A stretch of 35,751 bases of DNA from Marinomonas arctica (GCF_003259225.1 NZ_QHJF01000040.1:1-35751), one strand, 5' to 3'; shown: positions 10,075 through 20,525, numbered from the stretch's first letter. Numbers and translations are program-made. Notes: a model not told the origin generated them from the sequence alone.

Positions 10075-10914
10075 TTATTTATATTGGCCTATCGTGACTC
10101 GGTCATTCCCGCCAAGATCTTGGAAGCTTTCAATGGAGACAAACCCTGCTTCGCGCAATCGCTGCTGAACGGCCAAAGCTTGATCATAACCATGCTCGAA
10201 CACTAGATAAGCATTTGGTGCCATATAACCAGACGCCTGCTGAATGATGTGCTCAATGTCAGCCATACCCTGTTTCTCTGCTACTAAGGCACTTTTTGGC
10301 TCAAAGCGCACATCGCCTTGTGACAAATGCTCATCATTGGAGTCAATATAGGGCGGATTCGATACAATCAAGTCGAATGACTCACTCGTACCCAAAGCAT
10401 CAAACCAACTACTCTGAACAAATCTCACATTGCTAATGCGATTGCGTGATGCATTACGCTTAGCTAGGGCGACAGCGTCTTCGATCAAGTCCACGCCAAC
10501 CACATTTGCGTTAGGCAATTCAGCCGCCAACGCTAAAGCAATCGCCCCCGTCCCAGTACCAAGATCTAGAATACGATTTGCTCTGTTAATATCCAGTACA
10601 GACAAAGCGACTTCAACTAGCCTTTCCGTATCGGCACGAGGAATCAGAGTACAGGGCGCGACTTCGAGGTCTACACTCCAAAATGCTTGATGCCCAAGTA
10701 AATAAGCGATGGGCTCACCACGCTCTCGACGCACCAATAAAACATCAAATCGCTCAATATTAGCAGACTCAACCGTCTTATCTGGCCAAGTATAAAAATA
10801 CGATGTCGATACCTCCAATACATGAGCTAGCAATAGCTGGGCATCCAACTGAGCTGTATCAGAGACAAAAGTAAGGCGCTCATAAGCGCCTTTTAATAGT
10901 TCATCAATTCGCAT
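10075..10914 (-). CDS. prmC: Release factor glutamine methyltransferase
   Basis: PrmC methylates the glutamine of the GGQ motif in release factors RF1 and RF2 using S-adenosylmethionine. The 279-residue protein has the N-terminal helical domain, the IPRADTE strand at 91-97, the SAM-binding DLGTGTGAIALALA loop at 117-130 and the catalytic NPPY at 186-189. It is the last gene of hemA-prfA-prmC, 51 bases after prfA, and its substrate is encoded by that upstream neighbour. The start is ATG at 10914. Confidence 0.96.
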   Translation of the reverse strand: MRIDELLKGAYERLTFVSDTAQLDAQLLLAHVLEVSTSYFYTWPDKTVESANIERFDVLLVRRERGEPIAYLLGHQAFWSVDLEVAPCTLIPRADTERLVEVALSVLDINRANRILDLGTGTGAIALALAAELPNANVVGVDLIEDAVALAKRNASRNRISNVRFVQSSWFDALGTSESFDLIVSNPPYIDSNDEHLSQGDVRFEPKSALVAEKQGMADIEHIIQQASGYMAPNAYLVFEHGYDQALAVQQRLREAGFVSIESFQDLGGNDRVTIGQYK

Positions 10915-10965
10915 AAGCGATGATTACCTTAAGTTAGAAACAGTGGAGACTCATTACGCCACCGA

Positions 10966-12054
10966 TTAATTATCACCACTTAGCGCAGCAAGCTGCTCAG
11001 CTTGGAACTCGTTGACTAACGGGTTAATCAAGGAATCCAAGTCACCTGCTACGATTTCGTCTAATTTATAGAGCGTTAAATTGATACGATGATCCGTTAC
11101 GCGCCCTTGAGGGTAGTTATAAGTACGAATACGCTCCGAACGATCACCCGTTCCTACTAAGGATTTACGGGTTTCAGATTGCTCGCTGGCGGCTTTTTCT
11201 TGTTCAGCTGCCAATAAACGAGACGCCAGCAATGACATAGCCTTTGCGCGGTTTTTATGTTGTGAACGCTCTTCTTGACATTCTACCACCACACCAGTTG
11301 GTATGTGCGTCAGACGAATCGCTGAGTCCGTTTTGTTAACGTGCTGACCACCTGCCCCTGAAGCACGAAATGTATCAATACGAAGGTCTGATTTGTTGAT
11401 AATGATGTCATCCACTTCGTCCATCTCTGGCATCACAGCAACCGTACAAGCCGAGGTATGAATACGACCTTGCGACTCCGTTGCAGGAACACGTTGTACT
11501 CGGTGAGCGCCGGACTCAAATTTCAGTTTAGAATAAGCACCATCGCCAACGATACGAGCAATGACCTCTTTATAACCACCATGCTCACCATCGCTGGCGC
11601 TGACGATTTCAACTTTCCAGCCTTGAGTTTCTGCATAACGTGAATACATGCGGAACAAATCACCCGAGAAAATAGACGCTTCGTCACCACCTGTGCCAGC
11701 ACGTACTTCTAAAAAAACGTTACGCGAATCATTTGGGTCTTTAGGCAACAGCAATTTTTGCAAAACCAGTTGCAATGCCTCTTTTTGTGCTTGTCCAGCT
11801 TTGTACTCTTCCACCCCCATTTCTTTAATGTCTGGGTCGGAATCGGTCATCATCAACTCTGCTTCGGCGATATTTTCGTCTATTTGCTGAAACTCATTAA
11901 AACATTTCACCACTGGCTCAAGCTCCGCGTATTCTTTTGAATAAGCGCGAAACAAGTCTTGATCCATGATCACTTCTGCCACGCCTAATAGCGCTGACAG
12001 TTCGTCATAACGATCGGATAAACTTTCTAACTTTAACTTAATGGATTCTTTCAT
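10966..12054 (-). CDS. prfA: Peptide chain release factor 1
   Basis: RF1 reads UAA and UAG stop codons and triggers peptide release in the ribosome. In the 362 residues, the tripeptide anticodon PAT lies at 190-192, which marks RF1 rather than RF2. The catalytic GGQ is at 235-237 within [15 protein letters not shown]. Gln237 would be the PrmC methylation site. The ATG is four bases past the hemA stop, so translation is likely coupled. Family length is about 360, so it is complete. Confidence 0.98.
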   Translation of the reverse strand: MKESIKLKLESLSDRYDELSALLGVAEVIMDQDLFRAYSKEYAELEPVVKCFNEFQQIDENIAEAELMMTDSDPDIKEMGVEEYKAGQAQKEALQLVLQKLLLPKDPNDSRNVFLEVRAGTGGDEASIFSGDLFRMYSRYAETQGWKVEIVSASDGEHGGYKEVIARIVGDGAYSKLKFESGAHRVQRVPATESQGRIHTSACTVAVMPEMDEVDDIIINKSDLRIDTFRASGAGGQHVNKTDSAIRLTHIPTGVVVECQEERSQHKNRAKAMSLLASRLLAAEQEKAASEQSETRKSLVGTGDRSERIRTYNYPQGRVTDHRINLTLYKLDEIVAGDLDSLINPLVNEFQAEQLAALSGDN

Positions 12055-12057
12055 TTT

Positions 12058-13326
12058 TTAGTTATCTTTTTCTTCGTAGATGCCCAATACATTTGAGGCA
12101 ATGGTTAATGCGTGTTGATCGGCCTCTGCGCCAGCATCGCGCAAATAGCGCGTCGGAGCATGAATGAGCTTATTCATTAAACCATGAGCGAGTTTATTCA
12201 ACACCTGCTCTGGTGACTGCCCCATCTCAAGACCCTTGAGTGCTTTTTCTAATTCTGTATTCTTAATCGCTTCAGCAGATTGCCTAAAATTGACAATCAA
12301 ATCAGAGACTTTTCTGGATTCCACCACACGACGATAAGACTCGACGCCTTCTTCAATCATTTGTTCTGCCGCTTTCGCTGCATCTTGCCTTGCTCTGACG
12401 TTTTCTTCAATCACTGAATGAAGATCATCCACCGTGTAGAGGTAAGCATCGTTAACCTCTTCCACTTCTGGCTCAATGTCCCTAGGAACAGCGATGTCGA
12501 TTAACAGCATAGGAGAGTGTCGACGCTTTGACGTGGCACGCTCGACCATGCCTTTACCAATAATGGGTAATTGACTGGCCGTAGAGGAAATCACTATATC
12601 GGCTTGCGACAAGTAATCACCAATCTCCCCTAACATAATGGCTTCGGCATTAAGCTCATTGGCTAAAATTTGGGCTCGAGCCAAGGTTCGATTGGCCACT
12701 ATAATACGCTTAATACCATTTTCTTTCAGGTGCCTTGCGACCAGCTCAATGGTTTGCCCAGCCCCAATCAATAATGCAGTGCTGTTCCTGATGTCAGCAA
12801 AAATACGCTGAGCTAAACTCACAGCCGCAAACGCAATAGATACTGGGTTTTCACCAATTGCCGTATCGGTACGAACGCGTTTGGCAACCGAGAAGGTACG
12901 CTGAAATAAGGACTCTAGCTCAGGGCCTATGCAAGACCCTTCCTGAGATACGGCATAAGCAGACTTCACCTGACCAAGAATCTGCGGCTCACCAAGAATG
13001 AGAGAGTCGAGCCCCGACGCCACGCGCATAATATGGCGTACACTGTCATCATTTGCATGGGTATAGCAGTATTGCTGCAGCTCTGGCAAAGCAATACCAT
13101 GATAGTCACTAAGCCATGCAATGATGTCACCAACCTTACTAAAATCTTCAACAGAGCAGTAGAGCTCTGTTCGATTACAGGTCGAGACAATCACAGCTTC
13201 ATTGGCTCTCTTTTCAGAGATCAAGGAGGACAAGGCATCGATCATTTTTTCAGGCGCAAACGCCACACGCTCGCGTATCGAAACGGGCGCTGTTTTGTGA
13301 TTGACACCTACGGTAATTAGCGGCAT
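12058..13326 (-). CDS. hemA: Glutamyl-tRNA reductase
   Basis: HemA reduces glutamyl-tRNA(Glu) to glutamate-1-semialdehyde with NADPH, the first committed and rate-limiting step of haem synthesis by the C5 pathway. The catalytic Cys50 sits in STCNRTELY. The NADPH-binding domain has LIGAGQTIELVARHL near 185-200, and a C-terminal dimerisation helix follows. Length (422) matches the family. It heads the hemA-prfA-prmC operon. Together with hemCDXY at the left of the window this gives two separate haem loci within about 11 kb. Confidence 0.97.
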   Translation of the reverse strand: MPLITVGVNHKTAPVSIRERVAFAPEKMIDALSSLISEKRANEAVIVSTCNRTELYCSVEDFSKVGDIIAWLSDYHGIALPELQQYCYTHANDDSVRHIMRVASGLDSLILGEPQILGQVKSAYAVSQEGSCIGPELESLFQRTFSVAKRVRTDTAIGENPVSIAFAAVSLAQRIFADIRNSTALLIGAGQTIELVARHLKENGIKRIIVANRTLARAQILANELNAEAIMLGEIGDYLSQADIVISSTASQLPIIGKGMVERATSKRRHSPMLLIDIAVPRDIEPEVEEVNDAYLYTVDDLHSVIEENVRARQDAAKAAEQMIEEGVESYRRVVESRKVSDLIVNFRQSAEAIKNTELEKALKGLEMGQSPEQVLNKLAHGLMNKLIHAPTRYLRDAGAEADQHALTIASNVLGIYEEKDN

Positions 13327-13411
13327 TAAAGGCTCTTCTCAAAGATCGAGATTTAAGGTAATGACAGGAGCATCCATTGCCCTAACATGACTCTTTACAT
13401 AAAGAAGACAT

Positions 13412-13417
13412 ATTATA
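13412..13417 (-). promoter_or_regulatory. Likely -10 element of the hemA promoter
   Basis: On the minus strand this reads TATAAT, a perfect -10 box, about 86 bases before the hemA ATG. No good -35 hexamer is present at 17 bp (TGCGCA there), so the promoter may depend on an activator, or the match may be chance in AT-rich DNA. Confidence 0.4.
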
Positions 13418-13523
13418 CGAGAAATTCACTTTTTTGCGCACCCCATATAAGCAATAAAAGTAATAGGATTAGTTTATAGTTATGACTGACATAACGAGCC
13501 GCTAGCGATACCATAAGGGTTAT

Positions 13524-15323
13524 ATGAATTTAGCATCGAGAAAACACATGCCTTCTGTTTTAGGCCATACATACACAACATCGTACACAAAAAGGCTCTT
13601 TACCCTTTTGGCGCTTATTGGCCTTCCTTTGATAAGTGCCTGTAGTCACAACGCAATTCAACAATCTTCTACGCCCTTAAATACACAATCTGTCTCTGAC
13701 GAAACAGACGCCAGCAACAGCAAGATAAAAGAATTGCTGAATGCGGAATTTATTCTACAACGGGAAGGCCCGAATAAAGCCTTTGAGCCTTTTTATGAAC
13801 TGGCCCAACAATCAGGTGACACAGAGCTAATCCAGAGGCTCACCTATATCGCAGTAGTTTCACAAAATGATCTTAATATAGAGCGAAGTGCTAACTTATG
13901 GCTCTCAGAAGTTCCTACCGCTGAAGCCGCCTACGCATTAAAACTGCAAGTTCTGACCAAGAACAATCGTACTGAAGAAGTCACCACGCTCCTAATAAAT
14001 GCCATACGATATAAGGTTTCTTTGCGTTTTCTTCCGGCTTACCTGGAGGATAACGTTCGCGACAACGATCAAGTGAGCACCATAGAAGCGGCCATAGCAG
14101 AGTTACCGCCTGAGTCAAAAAACAACCAATATGTGCAGCTTAGTCAGGCGCATATCTTATTGCTGTCTGGTGAATATAAAGCCGCTATTGAAACCGCAGA
14201 GCGTTTACTGATCCGCGTTAACAGTGAAAAAACCGAAGCGCTCTATTTGATACTGGCGTTCAGTCAAAAAAACTTAGGGCAAATTGATAACGCCGTTAAA
14301 ACATTACAAGCGGCCGCTGAGCGCTTCCCACAAAACAGCAGAATATTAGTGCCTTTAATGGATTTTCTTGTGGACAACAATCAGACCAAAAGCGCCGTCG
14401 ATACGTTTCAACAAGCCAATTTGGCGACACCAGAAAAGTTACAAGTTGGCATCAACTTAATGCGTACGTTACTTGAGTATGAAAAACCACAATTAACCAT
14501 CAATATTGCGAACGACCTTCCCAAAGAACAACTCGGCTTATCAGATCAAATTGAATTTTTAAGAGCCATTGCGCTTGCTCAGCTAGGAAAAAGCTCGCAG
14601 GCCATAAACGTCATGCAAAAGGTCGGGGGAACCTTGCGCACCAATGCGACCAACCAAATAGCATTATGGCTTTATGAACAGGGCAAAGAAGCGGACATCA
14701 ATACTATGGTGTTGGATCGAACACACCGAGAAGACATTCCTGAGCAAATTGCTGCAATCAGTCAAATACATGAAGAGAATGGAAACTCTCGTTTATCCTA
14801 TGAATTACTCAACGAGGCGCTATTTTTATTCCCAGAGTCTGATGCATTGCGCTATCAAAAAGCGTTATTGGCAGACGCGCTTGGTCAATGGGATGTGACA
14901 GAAAGCGAACTAAAAACGCTATTAGCAAAAGACCCTGAAAACCCACAATATCTTAATGCCCTTGGTTACACGCTATTGGTCCGCACACAACGCATTGATG
15001 AAGCCATGGTCTACATAGAATCGGCCTATGAAAAGGCGGACAGTGATCCGGCCATCATTGACAGTCTTGGCTGGGTGTTTTTCCTGAAAGGCGAATTAGA
15101 ACAGTCTTCTTACTATTTAAAAAAAGCGTGGTCTATTTTACCTGACGCTGAAATTGCCGCACACTATGGCGAGTCATTATGGAAACAAAGGCACTACAAG
15201 GAAGCCATAGAAATATGGAAAACCGCTTTAGAGTCATCACCAGATACCCCCCTTTTACTGGATACAATCAAGCGACTTTCACCGTCGCTACTTGAAGAAT
15301 CACAACAGGATACACCATCATGA
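13524..15323 (+). CDS. TPR-repeat outer-membrane lipoprotein
   Basis: A 599-residue lipoprotein. The long basic N terminus is followed by a hydrophobic segment ending in the lipobox LISAC (lipid-carrying Cys40). The rest is TPR-like helices, clearest in the last 170 residues (LNALGYTLL, SLGWVFFLKGELEQSSYYLKKA). Proteins of this type are commonly encoded directly upstream of lolB in gammaproteobacteria, but their role is not established. The start at 13524 has AAGGG just upstream (13515-13519); Met9 is an alternative that still leaves a complete signal peptide. Its stop overlaps the lolB ATG by four bases, so they are coupled. A function in envelope assembly is inference from position. Confidence 0.85.
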   Translation: MNLASRKHMPSVLGHTYTTSYTKRLFTLLALIGLPLISACSHNAIQQSSTPLNTQSVSDETDASNSKIKELLNAEFILQREGPNKAFEPFYELAQQSGDTELIQRLTYIAVVSQNDLNIERSANLWLSEVPTAEAAYALKLQVLTKNNRTEEVTTLLINAIRYKVSLRFLPAYLEDNVRDNDQVSTIEAAIAELPPESKNNQYVQLSQAHILLLSGEYKAAIETAERLLIRVNSEKTEALYLILAFSQKNLGQIDNAVKTLQAAAERFPQNSRILVPLMDFLVDNNQTKSAVDTFQQANLATPEKLQVGINLMRTLLEYEKPQLTINIANDLPKEQLGLSDQIEFLRAIALAQLGKSSQAINVMQKVGGTLRTNATNQIALWLYEQGKEADINTMVLDRTHREDIPEQIAAISQIHEENGNSRLSYELLNEALFLFPESDALRYQKALLADALGQWDVTESELKTLLAKDPENPQYLNALGYTLLVRTQRIDEAMVYIESAYEKADSDPAIIDSLGWVFFLKGELEQSSYYLKKAWSILPDAEIAAHYGESLWKQRHYKEAIEIWKTALESSPDTPLLLDTIKRLSPSLLEESQQDTPS

Positions 15324-15898
15324 ACTATCGCTTACTCAGCCTTTTCGCCCTTACTATCATTATTAGCGCCTGTAGCTCCAGACCAACAGGCCCCGTCATA
15401 CCGCCACCAGATAGTGTGAGCGCTATTTCAAAATGGGAAACATCTGGTCGAGTGGGTATACGAACTAAAGAAGACGCGGTGTCAGGTAATTTCAACTGGC
15501 AAAAGGACCCAAACACATTCGCCCTCAGTATTGTAGGACCCTTTGGCCAAGGGGCCACCAAGCTAGACCAAAACCAAGATGGTATTGTCACCTTGGCCTA
15601 CGAAGATACGGTCGTAACAGGCAATAACCCTGCGACGTTATTACAACAGGAGCTTGGTTGGGAGTTCCCAGTAGAACAGGTTACTTATTGGATTAGGGGA
15701 CTGGCGGCACCCAATTCACCATCACGCATATCTCAAGACCCAATCAGCAAATTGCCCAACACTATCCAACAAGATGGCTGGTTGATTACCTATAATAACT
15801 TTACCGAAATCGACGGTTTGTCCTTACCGCAAAGAATGCAGGTATCGAATCCGCCTTTTCGAGTTAATTTAATTATCAATCAATGGACTATTCAGTAA
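15320..15898 (+). CDS. lolB: Outer-membrane lipoprotein receptor LolB
   Basis: LolB takes lipoproteins from the periplasmic carrier LolA and inserts them into the outer membrane. It is itself a lipoprotein: the signal peptide ends in IISAC with Cys18. The mature part has the WETSGRVGI strand, NFNWQKD and the GPFGQGATKL segment typical of the LolB half-barrel, and ends in short beta strands. The 192-residue length is normal. The ATG overlaps the stop of the upstream TPR gene, and ispE starts six bases after the lolB stop. The lolB-ispE-prs order is conserved in the class. Confidence 0.93.
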   Translation: MNYRLLSLFALTIIISACSSRPTGPVIPPPDSVSAISKWETSGRVGIRTKEDAVSGNFNWQKDPNTFALSIVGPFGQGATKLDQNQDGIVTLAYEDTVVTGNNPATLLQQELGWEFPVEQVTYWIRGLAAPNSPSRISQDPISKLPNTIQQDGWLITYNNFTEIDGLSLPQRMQVSNPPFRVNLIINQWTIQ

Positions 15899-15904
15899 CT
15901 AAAA

Positions 15905-16759
15905 ATGCAATTACCTTCTCCTGCGAAATTAAATTTATTTTTACACATTACAGGGCGACGAGAAGACGGCTACCATGAGCTGCAAACCCTATTTCAGTTT
16001 ATTGATTTATGTGACACGCTCGACTTCGCCTTAACACGCAATAATCAGATCACTATTTCGCCGATTATTGCGCAATTACCTACCGAAGATAACCTTGTTT
16101 ATAAAGCGGCAAAATTACTCACACCATACAAAAAAGATCCCTCTTTCGGTATAGATATTACTCTGACAAAACAATTACCTATGGGAGGAGGAATCGGCGG
16201 TGGAAGTTCAAACGCAGCCACGGCTTTACTGGCTTTAAATGTCCTTTGGGAATGCCATTTATCGTTAGCAGAGCTGGCTAAACTTGGTGTTAAACTAGGC
16301 GCGGACATTCCGGTGTTTGTTATGGGGTTTGCGGCCTTTGCTGAAGGGATTGGAGAGAAGCTGCAAAAAGTCGAACTAGACACGCCCTATTTTTTGCTTG
16401 TTAAGCCCGATTGCCATGTCTCAACTGGTCAAATTTTTACCGATAAATATTTGACAAGAGACACCCCTCCCCTCAGAATATCGCACGCCTTGAAGCTGGG
16501 TGGGCATAATGATTGCTTGGACGTAGTGAGAAAGCACTATCCTGACGTTAATGAAGCGTATTTGTGGTTGAAAAACCATGGTGATGCAAAGCTAACGGGG
16601 ACTGGCGCTTGCCTCTTTCTCGCCTTCGATAATATGCACGACGCTGAGCGAGTAAGATTGTCTACACCGACAAAGTGGCAAAGTTGGGTTTGCCGTGGCT
16701 GTAACACTTCTCCAACACACGATGCGCTAAACCAGTGGATTGAGCAAAATAGGAGCTAG
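15905..16759 (+). CDS. ispE: 4-(cytidine 5'-diphospho)-2-C-methyl-D-erythritol kinase
   Basis: IspE phosphorylates CDP-methylerythritol in the MEP pathway of isoprenoid synthesis. It is a GHMP kinase: PAKLNLFLHI at the N terminus holds the catalytic Lys8, the ATP-binding PMGGGIGGGSSNAA is at 92-105, LGADIPVF holds Asp134, and the C-terminal LTGTGACLF glycine loop is present. Length 284 is normal. It follows lolB closely and precedes prs by 85 bases. Confidence 0.96.
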   Translation: MQLPSPAKLNLFLHITGRREDGYHELQTLFQFIDLCDTLDFALTRNNQITISPIIAQLPTEDNLVYKAAKLLTPYKKDPSFGIDITLTKQLPMGGGIGGGSSNAATALLALNVLWECHLSLAELAKLGVKLGADIPVFVMGFAAFAEGIGEKLQKVELDTPYFLLVKPDCHVSTGQIFTDKYLTRDTPPLRISHALKLGGHNDCLDVVRKHYPDVNEAYLWLKNHGDAKLTGTGACLFLAFDNMHDAERVRLSTPTKWQSWVCRGCNTSPTHDALNQWIEQNRS

Positions 16760-16844
16760 TGTGCCTGTATAAACACACTTTCCTCGGCCAGTCTTTTCTT
16801 GGCTAATCAATAGTCATCGCTATAAAATACAAAGGGTATATACA

Positions 16845-17792
16845 GTGTCCAAGTTGATGGTTTTTACCGGTAATGCAAACCCTGAACTCGCTCGCAGAGT
16901 GGTACGCCGCCTAGGGCTCCCTATCGGCAACGCAACCGTAGGTAAGTTCAGCGATGGAGAGATTACGGTCGAGATCAATGAGAATGTTCGCGGTAAAGAC
17001 GTTTTCATTATCCAATCTACCTGTGCACCAAGTAACGACAACTTAATGGAACTCATTGTCATGGCCGATGCGCTGCGTCGTGCATCTGCTACTCGTGTGA
17101 CCGCTGTTATTCCATATTTTGGCTACGCTCGACAAGACCGCCGTGTGCGCTCTGCTCGCGTACCTATTACAGCAAAAGTGGTTGCCGACATGATTTCTGC
17201 TGTAGGCATCAATCGTGTGTTAACGGTGGATCTACACGCAGACCAAATCCAAGGATTTTTCGATATCCCTGTTGATAACGTCTATGCCACACCTTTGCTA
17301 CTTGACGATTTGCAGCGTCAAGGCCACGAAAACATCACGGTGGTTTCTCCTGATGTGGGTGGTGTTGTTCGTGCTCGCGCTTTTGCAAAATTACTAGATG
17401 ATGCGGACTTAGCCATCATTGACAAGCGTCGCCCTCGCGCTAACGAAGCCCAAATCATGCACTTAATCGGTGACGTAGCAGGCAAAACATGCGTTTTAGT
17501 GGATGACATGTGCGATACCGGTGGAACATTGTGTGCCGCCGCAAAAGCCCTTAAAGAACACGGTGCGGCTAAAGTGCTTGCTTACTGCACTCACCCAGTA
17601 CTGTCTGGCAAAGCCATTGAAAACATCAGAAATTCCGTGCTTGATGAGTTGGTCGTGACTGATACCATCCCATTGACACAAGAGGCGCTTAACTGCCCTC
17701 AAATACGCCAGTTGTCGATGTCTGACATTATGGCGGAGGCTGTTCGTCGCGTATGCAACGAAGAGTCTATCAGTGCCATGTTTGGGGCCTAA
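16845..17792 (+). CDS. prs: Ribose-phosphate pyrophosphokinase (PRPP synthetase)
   Basis: Prs makes phosphoribosyl pyrophosphate from ribose-5-phosphate and ATP for nucleotide, histidine, tryptophan and NAD synthesis. In 315 residues the family motifs are all present: FSDGEI at 35-40, the flexible catalytic YARQDRR at 94-100, [13 protein letters not shown] at 128-140 and the PRPP-binding [12 protein letters not shown] at 217-228. The start is GTG with AAGGG eight bases upstream. A second in-frame ATG at codon 5 lies too close to that site. Confidence 0.98.
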   Translation: MSKLMVFTGNANPELARRVVRRLGLPIGNATVGKFSDGEITVEINENVRGKDVFIIQSTCAPSNDNLMELIVMADALRRASATRVTAVIPYFGYARQDRRVRSARVPITAKVVADMISAVGINRVLTVDLHADQIQGFFDIPVDNVYATPLLLDDLQRQGHENITVVSPDVGGVVRARAFAKLLDDADLAIIDKRRPRANEAQIMHLIGDVAGKTCVLVDDMCDTGGTLCAAAKALKEHGAAKVLAYCTHPVLSGKAIENIRNSVLDELVVTDTIPLTQEALNCPQIRQLSMSDIMAEAVRRVCNEESISAMFGA

Positions 17793-17861
17793 ACCAAACA
17801 CTAACGCTCGGAACGGGTCGCATTTCTGGGCACAAACTTTATTAATTATTAGGAAAATACC

Positions 17862-18440
17862 ATGTCATTATCTATTAATGCCGCAGCACGTACTCAAGAA
17901 GGTAAAGGTGCGAGCCGCCGCCTTCGTAACGAAGGCCTAGTGCCAGCTGTTATTTATGGCGGTGATACTGCTCCAGTATCTATCTCTTTCAAAGACAACG
18001 AGCTACTGAAAGCCGTTGCTACTCCTGGCTTCTTGACTGGCCTAGTTGAAGTAACTGTTGAAGGTAAAACGGAACAAGTTCTTGTGAAAGCACTACAACG
18101 CCACCCATCAAGCGGCGCCGTAATGCACATGGACCTTCAGCGCGCTCAAGCTGACAAAGTGATCACTACTCGCGTTCCTTTAAGCTTCATCAATGCAGCA
18201 CAAAGTGAAGGCGTTAAGAGCCAAGGTGGTCGTTTGACTATCGAATCTAAATTGGCTGAAGTACGTTGCCTACCAGCAAATCTTCCTGAAGTATTGGTTG
18301 TTGACGTGATCAAAGGCCAACTTGATCAAATTTTCCACTTGTCTGATGTTATCCTTCCAGAAGGCGTAGAGCTTGTATCTTTGCTTAAAGGCGAAGATCA
18401 CGACCAACCTATCGCTCGTATCGGTAAGTCTAAACGTTAA
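17862..18440 (+). CDS. rplY: 50S ribosomal protein L25, long (Ctc/TL5) form
   Basis: L25 binds 5S rRNA in the large subunit. This is the 192-residue two-domain form: the N-terminal L25 domain (about 5-90, with the KGASRRLRNEGLVPAVIYGG segment) plus a C-terminal beta domain. E. coli has only the short 94-residue form. The ATG has AGGAAAA nine bases before it. It sits 69 bases after prs and 19 before pth, the usual prs-rplY-pth order. Confidence 0.97.
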   Translation: MSLSINAAARTQEGKGASRRLRNEGLVPAVIYGGDTAPVSISFKDNELLKAVATPGFLTGLVEVTVEGKTEQVLVKALQRHPSSGAVMHMDLQRAQADKVITTRVPLSFINAAQSEGVKSQGGRLTIESKLAEVRCLPANLPEVLVVDVIKGQLDQIFHLSDVILPEGVELVSLLKGEDHDQPIARIGKSKR

Positions 18441-18459
18441 GATCATTGAAGGCAGTATT

Positions 18460-19044
18460 GTGGCAGGTTTCAGATTATTAGTCGGCTTGGGAAATCCAGG
18501 CAGCGAGTACGAAAATACTCGCCACAATGCAGGCGCTCAGTGGATTGAAGCATTGGCTCGTCAGAGCCAATGCGCTCTTCGCGTAGAAAAAAAGTTTTTT
18601 GGCCAATTTGGCAAAGTTTATATAGCTGGTGAAGAGTGCTATCTGCTGATTCCCACCACCTATATGAATTTAAGCGGTAAAGCGGTTCAGGCCGTGTGTC
18701 AATTCTATAAAATCCCTCCTGAAGAAATCCTTGTTATTCACGATGAACTTGATATTCCCCCGGGCACAGTTAAATTAAAGCAAGGTGGTGGACATGGTGG
18801 GCACAACGGACTAAAAGATATTATTGCAAAGCTGGCAAACAATAGAGAATTTGGCCGCCTAAGAATAGGCATAGGGCACCCAGGCCATGCAAGCCAAGTC
18901 GCCAATTACGTGTTAAAGAAAGCGGCGCCAGACGACTATGCAAAAATAGAACAAACAATCGACGAATCATTACGTTATGTTGATGACATTGTATGCGGCA
19001 AGTTAAACGCCGTCATGAATCAGCTTCATAGCTTCAAAGCATAA
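18460..19044 (+). CDS. pth: Peptidyl-tRNA hydrolase
   Basis: Pth frees tRNA from peptidyl-tRNAs dropped by the ribosome. The motifs are [20 protein letters not shown] at the start (the catalytic His is in RHNAG), the TYMNLSG loop, and [11 protein letters not shown] followed by [13 protein letters not shown] chose GTG at 18460 (194 residues): it has AAGG at 18449-18452, seven bases upstream, and gives the family's usual N terminus. The longer in-frame opening from 18373 runs back into rplY and has no family counterpart. Confidence 0.96.
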   Translation: MAGFRLLVGLGNPGSEYENTRHNAGAQWIEALARQSQCALRVEKKFFGQFGKVYIAGEECYLLIPTTYMNLSGKAVQAVCQFYKIPPEEILVIHDELDIPPGTVKLKQGGGHGGHNGLKDIIAKLANNREFGRLRIGIGHPGHASQVANYVLKKAAPDDYAKIEQTIDESLRYVDDIVCGKLNAVMNQLHSFKA

Positions 19045-19069
19045 CCATTTAATTATTAGGAATCTCACT

Positions 19070-20161
19070 ATGGGTTTTAATTGCGGCATCGTTGGGCTAC
19101 CTAACGTTGGTAAATCGACTCTATTTAATGCATTAACCAAAGCAGGCATTGGTGCAGAAAACTTCCCCTTCTGTACTATAGAGCCAAATGCGGGTGTGGT
19201 TGCCATGCCAGACCCACGCCTAGACGCTTTAGCTGCCATAGTGAAACCAGAGCGTGTATTGGCAACAACGATGGAGTTTGTTGACATTGCAGGCTTAGTT
19301 GAAGGGGCGTCAAAAGGCGAAGGTCTTGGCAATAAATTTCTTGCCAACATTCGTGAAACCGATGCCATTGCTCATGTTGTTCGCTGTTTTGAAGACGACA
19401 ATGTTATTCACGTTTCAAACCATGTTAACCCAAAGCTAGACATTGAAGTCATCAACCTTGAATTGATTTTTGCTGACATCGAGTCGATCGACAAACAACT
19501 TTTCCGTACTGCCAAAAATGCGAAAAGTGGCAACAAAGATGCCATCGCCCACAAAGCGTTCCTTGAACGCATCAAAGAACATTTAGAAAATGGCTTACCC
19601 GTTCGCGCTCTGGAAATGTCAGATGAAGAGAAAAAAGAAGTTCGTTCACTTCATCTTTTAACCACAAAACCAACCATGTACATCGCCAACGTAGCAGAAG
19701 ATGGCTTTGAAAATAACCCGCATCTAGACCAAGTACGCGCCATTGCTGAAGCAGAAGGCGCCATGGTCGTCCCTATCTGTAACCAGCTTGAAGCAGAAAT
19801 TTCTGAGCTAGACGCGGAAGAGATGCAAGAATTCCTAGATGAAATGGGCATGGAAGAGCCTGGTCTGGATCGAGTCATTCGTGCAGGTTATGAATTACTA
19901 GGCCTTCAGACCTACTTTACAGCAGGCGTTAAAGAAGTCCGTGCTTGGACCATCAAAAAAGGCGCAACAGGCCCACAGGCTGCAGGTGTGATCCACACAG
20001 ACTTTGAAAAAGGTTTCATCCGTGCGGAAGTAATCAGTTACAATGATTTCATTCAATATAAGGGTGAAAGCGGTGCCAAAGAAGCTGGAAAATGGCGCTT
20101 AGAAGGGAAAGATTACGTCGTAAAAGACGGCGATGTGATGCATTTCCGCTTTAATGTTTAA
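19070..20161 (+). CDS. ychF: Redox-regulated ATPase YchF (OBG-type)
   Basis: YchF/Ola1 is a P-loop protein that prefers ATP over GTP and binds ribosomes; in E. coli it dampens the oxidative stress response. In the 363 residues, the P loop GLPNVGKST is at 9-17 and [16 protein letters not shown] at 72-87. The G4 motif is NVAE (207-210) instead of NKxD, the known basis for ATP use. A coiled coil follows near 130-190, and a C-terminal TGS domain from about 280 includes [13 protein letters not shown]. The pth-ychF order is conserved. The ATG has TAGGAA upstream. Confidence 0.97.
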   Translation: MGFNCGIVGLPNVGKSTLFNALTKAGIGAENFPFCTIEPNAGVVAMPDPRLDALAAIVKPERVLATTMEFVDIAGLVEGASKGEGLGNKFLANIRETDAIAHVVRCFEDDNVIHVSNHVNPKLDIEVINLELIFADIESIDKQLFRTAKNAKSGNKDAIAHKAFLERIKEHLENGLPVRALEMSDEEKKEVRSLHLLTTKPTMYIANVAEDGFENNPHLDQVRAIAEAEGAMVVPICNQLEAEISELDAEEMQEFLDEMGMEEPGLDRVIRAGYELLGLQTYFTAGVKEVRAWTIKKGATGPQAAGVIHTDFEKGFIRAEVISYNDFIQYKGESGAKEAGKWRLEGKDYVVKDGDVMHFRFNV

Positions 20162-20190
20162 GAGATAATCAAACATTTTAAGAAAAAGAC

Positions 20191-20219
20191 TTGACCCATT
20201 AACAAGTTATATGAATAAT
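20191..20219 (+). promoter_or_regulatory. Promoter of the tRNA array
   Basis: A -35 box TTGACC (20191-20196) and a -10 box AATAAT (20214-20219) are 17 bp apart. They are followed by the G+C-rich stretch CGCGCC, a discriminator of the kind found at stable-RNA promoters under stringent control. The first tRNA starts about 50 bases downstream. No other promoter is visible inside the array. Confidence 0.7.
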
Positions 20220-20275
20220 ATCGCGCCACAGAGGCAGTCGATCATTTTATGTAAACTGTTTTTTTGTTAGTCTGT

Positions 20276-20350
20276 TGGGGTATCGCCAAGCGGTAAGGCA
20301 ACGGGTTTTGATCCCGTCATGCGTTGGTTCGAATCCAGCTACCCCAGCCA
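20276..20350 (+). tRNA. tRNA-Gln (UUG), copy 1
   Basis: A 75-nt gene with encoded CCA. The acceptor stem TGGGGTA pairs with TACCCCA, the anticodon stem ACGGG pairs with CCCGT, and the loop TTTTGAT gives anticodon TTG at 20308-20310. The T arm contains GGTTCGAATCC. Copies 1 to 4 are identical. Confidence 0.97.
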
Positions 20351-20360
20351 TCAAACAAAT

Positions 20361-20437
20361 GGCTATATAGCTCAGTTGGTTAGAGCACATCACTCATAAT
20401 GATGGGGTCACTAGTTCGAATCTAGTTATAGCCACCA
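20361..20437 (+). tRNA. tRNA-Met (CAU, elongator), copy 1
   Basis: A 77-nt gene with encoded CCA. The acceptor stem GGCTATA pairs with TATAGCC. The anticodon arm is CATCA-CTCATAA-TGATG, with CAT at 20395-20397. The D and T arms are normal. It closely resembles the E. coli elongator tRNA-Met rather than the initiator, whose acceptor end is unpaired. Confidence 0.95.
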
Positions 20438-20450
20438 TAATTCGACATGT

Positions 20451-20525
20451 TGGGGTATCGCCAAGCGGTAAGGCAACGGGTTTTGATCCCGTCATGCGTT
20501 GGTTCGAATCCAGCTACCCCAGCCA
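20451..20525 (+). tRNA. tRNA-Gln (UUG), copy 2
   Basis: Identical to copy 1, with anticodon TTG at 20483-20485. It begins 13 bases after the first tRNA-Met. Confidence 0.97.

Noticed and set aside
18373..18459. Longer start for peptidyl-tRNA hydrolase
   Set aside because: It would overlap rplY by 68 bases and add 29 residues absent from the family. The GTG at 18460 has a good binding site and the standard N terminus.
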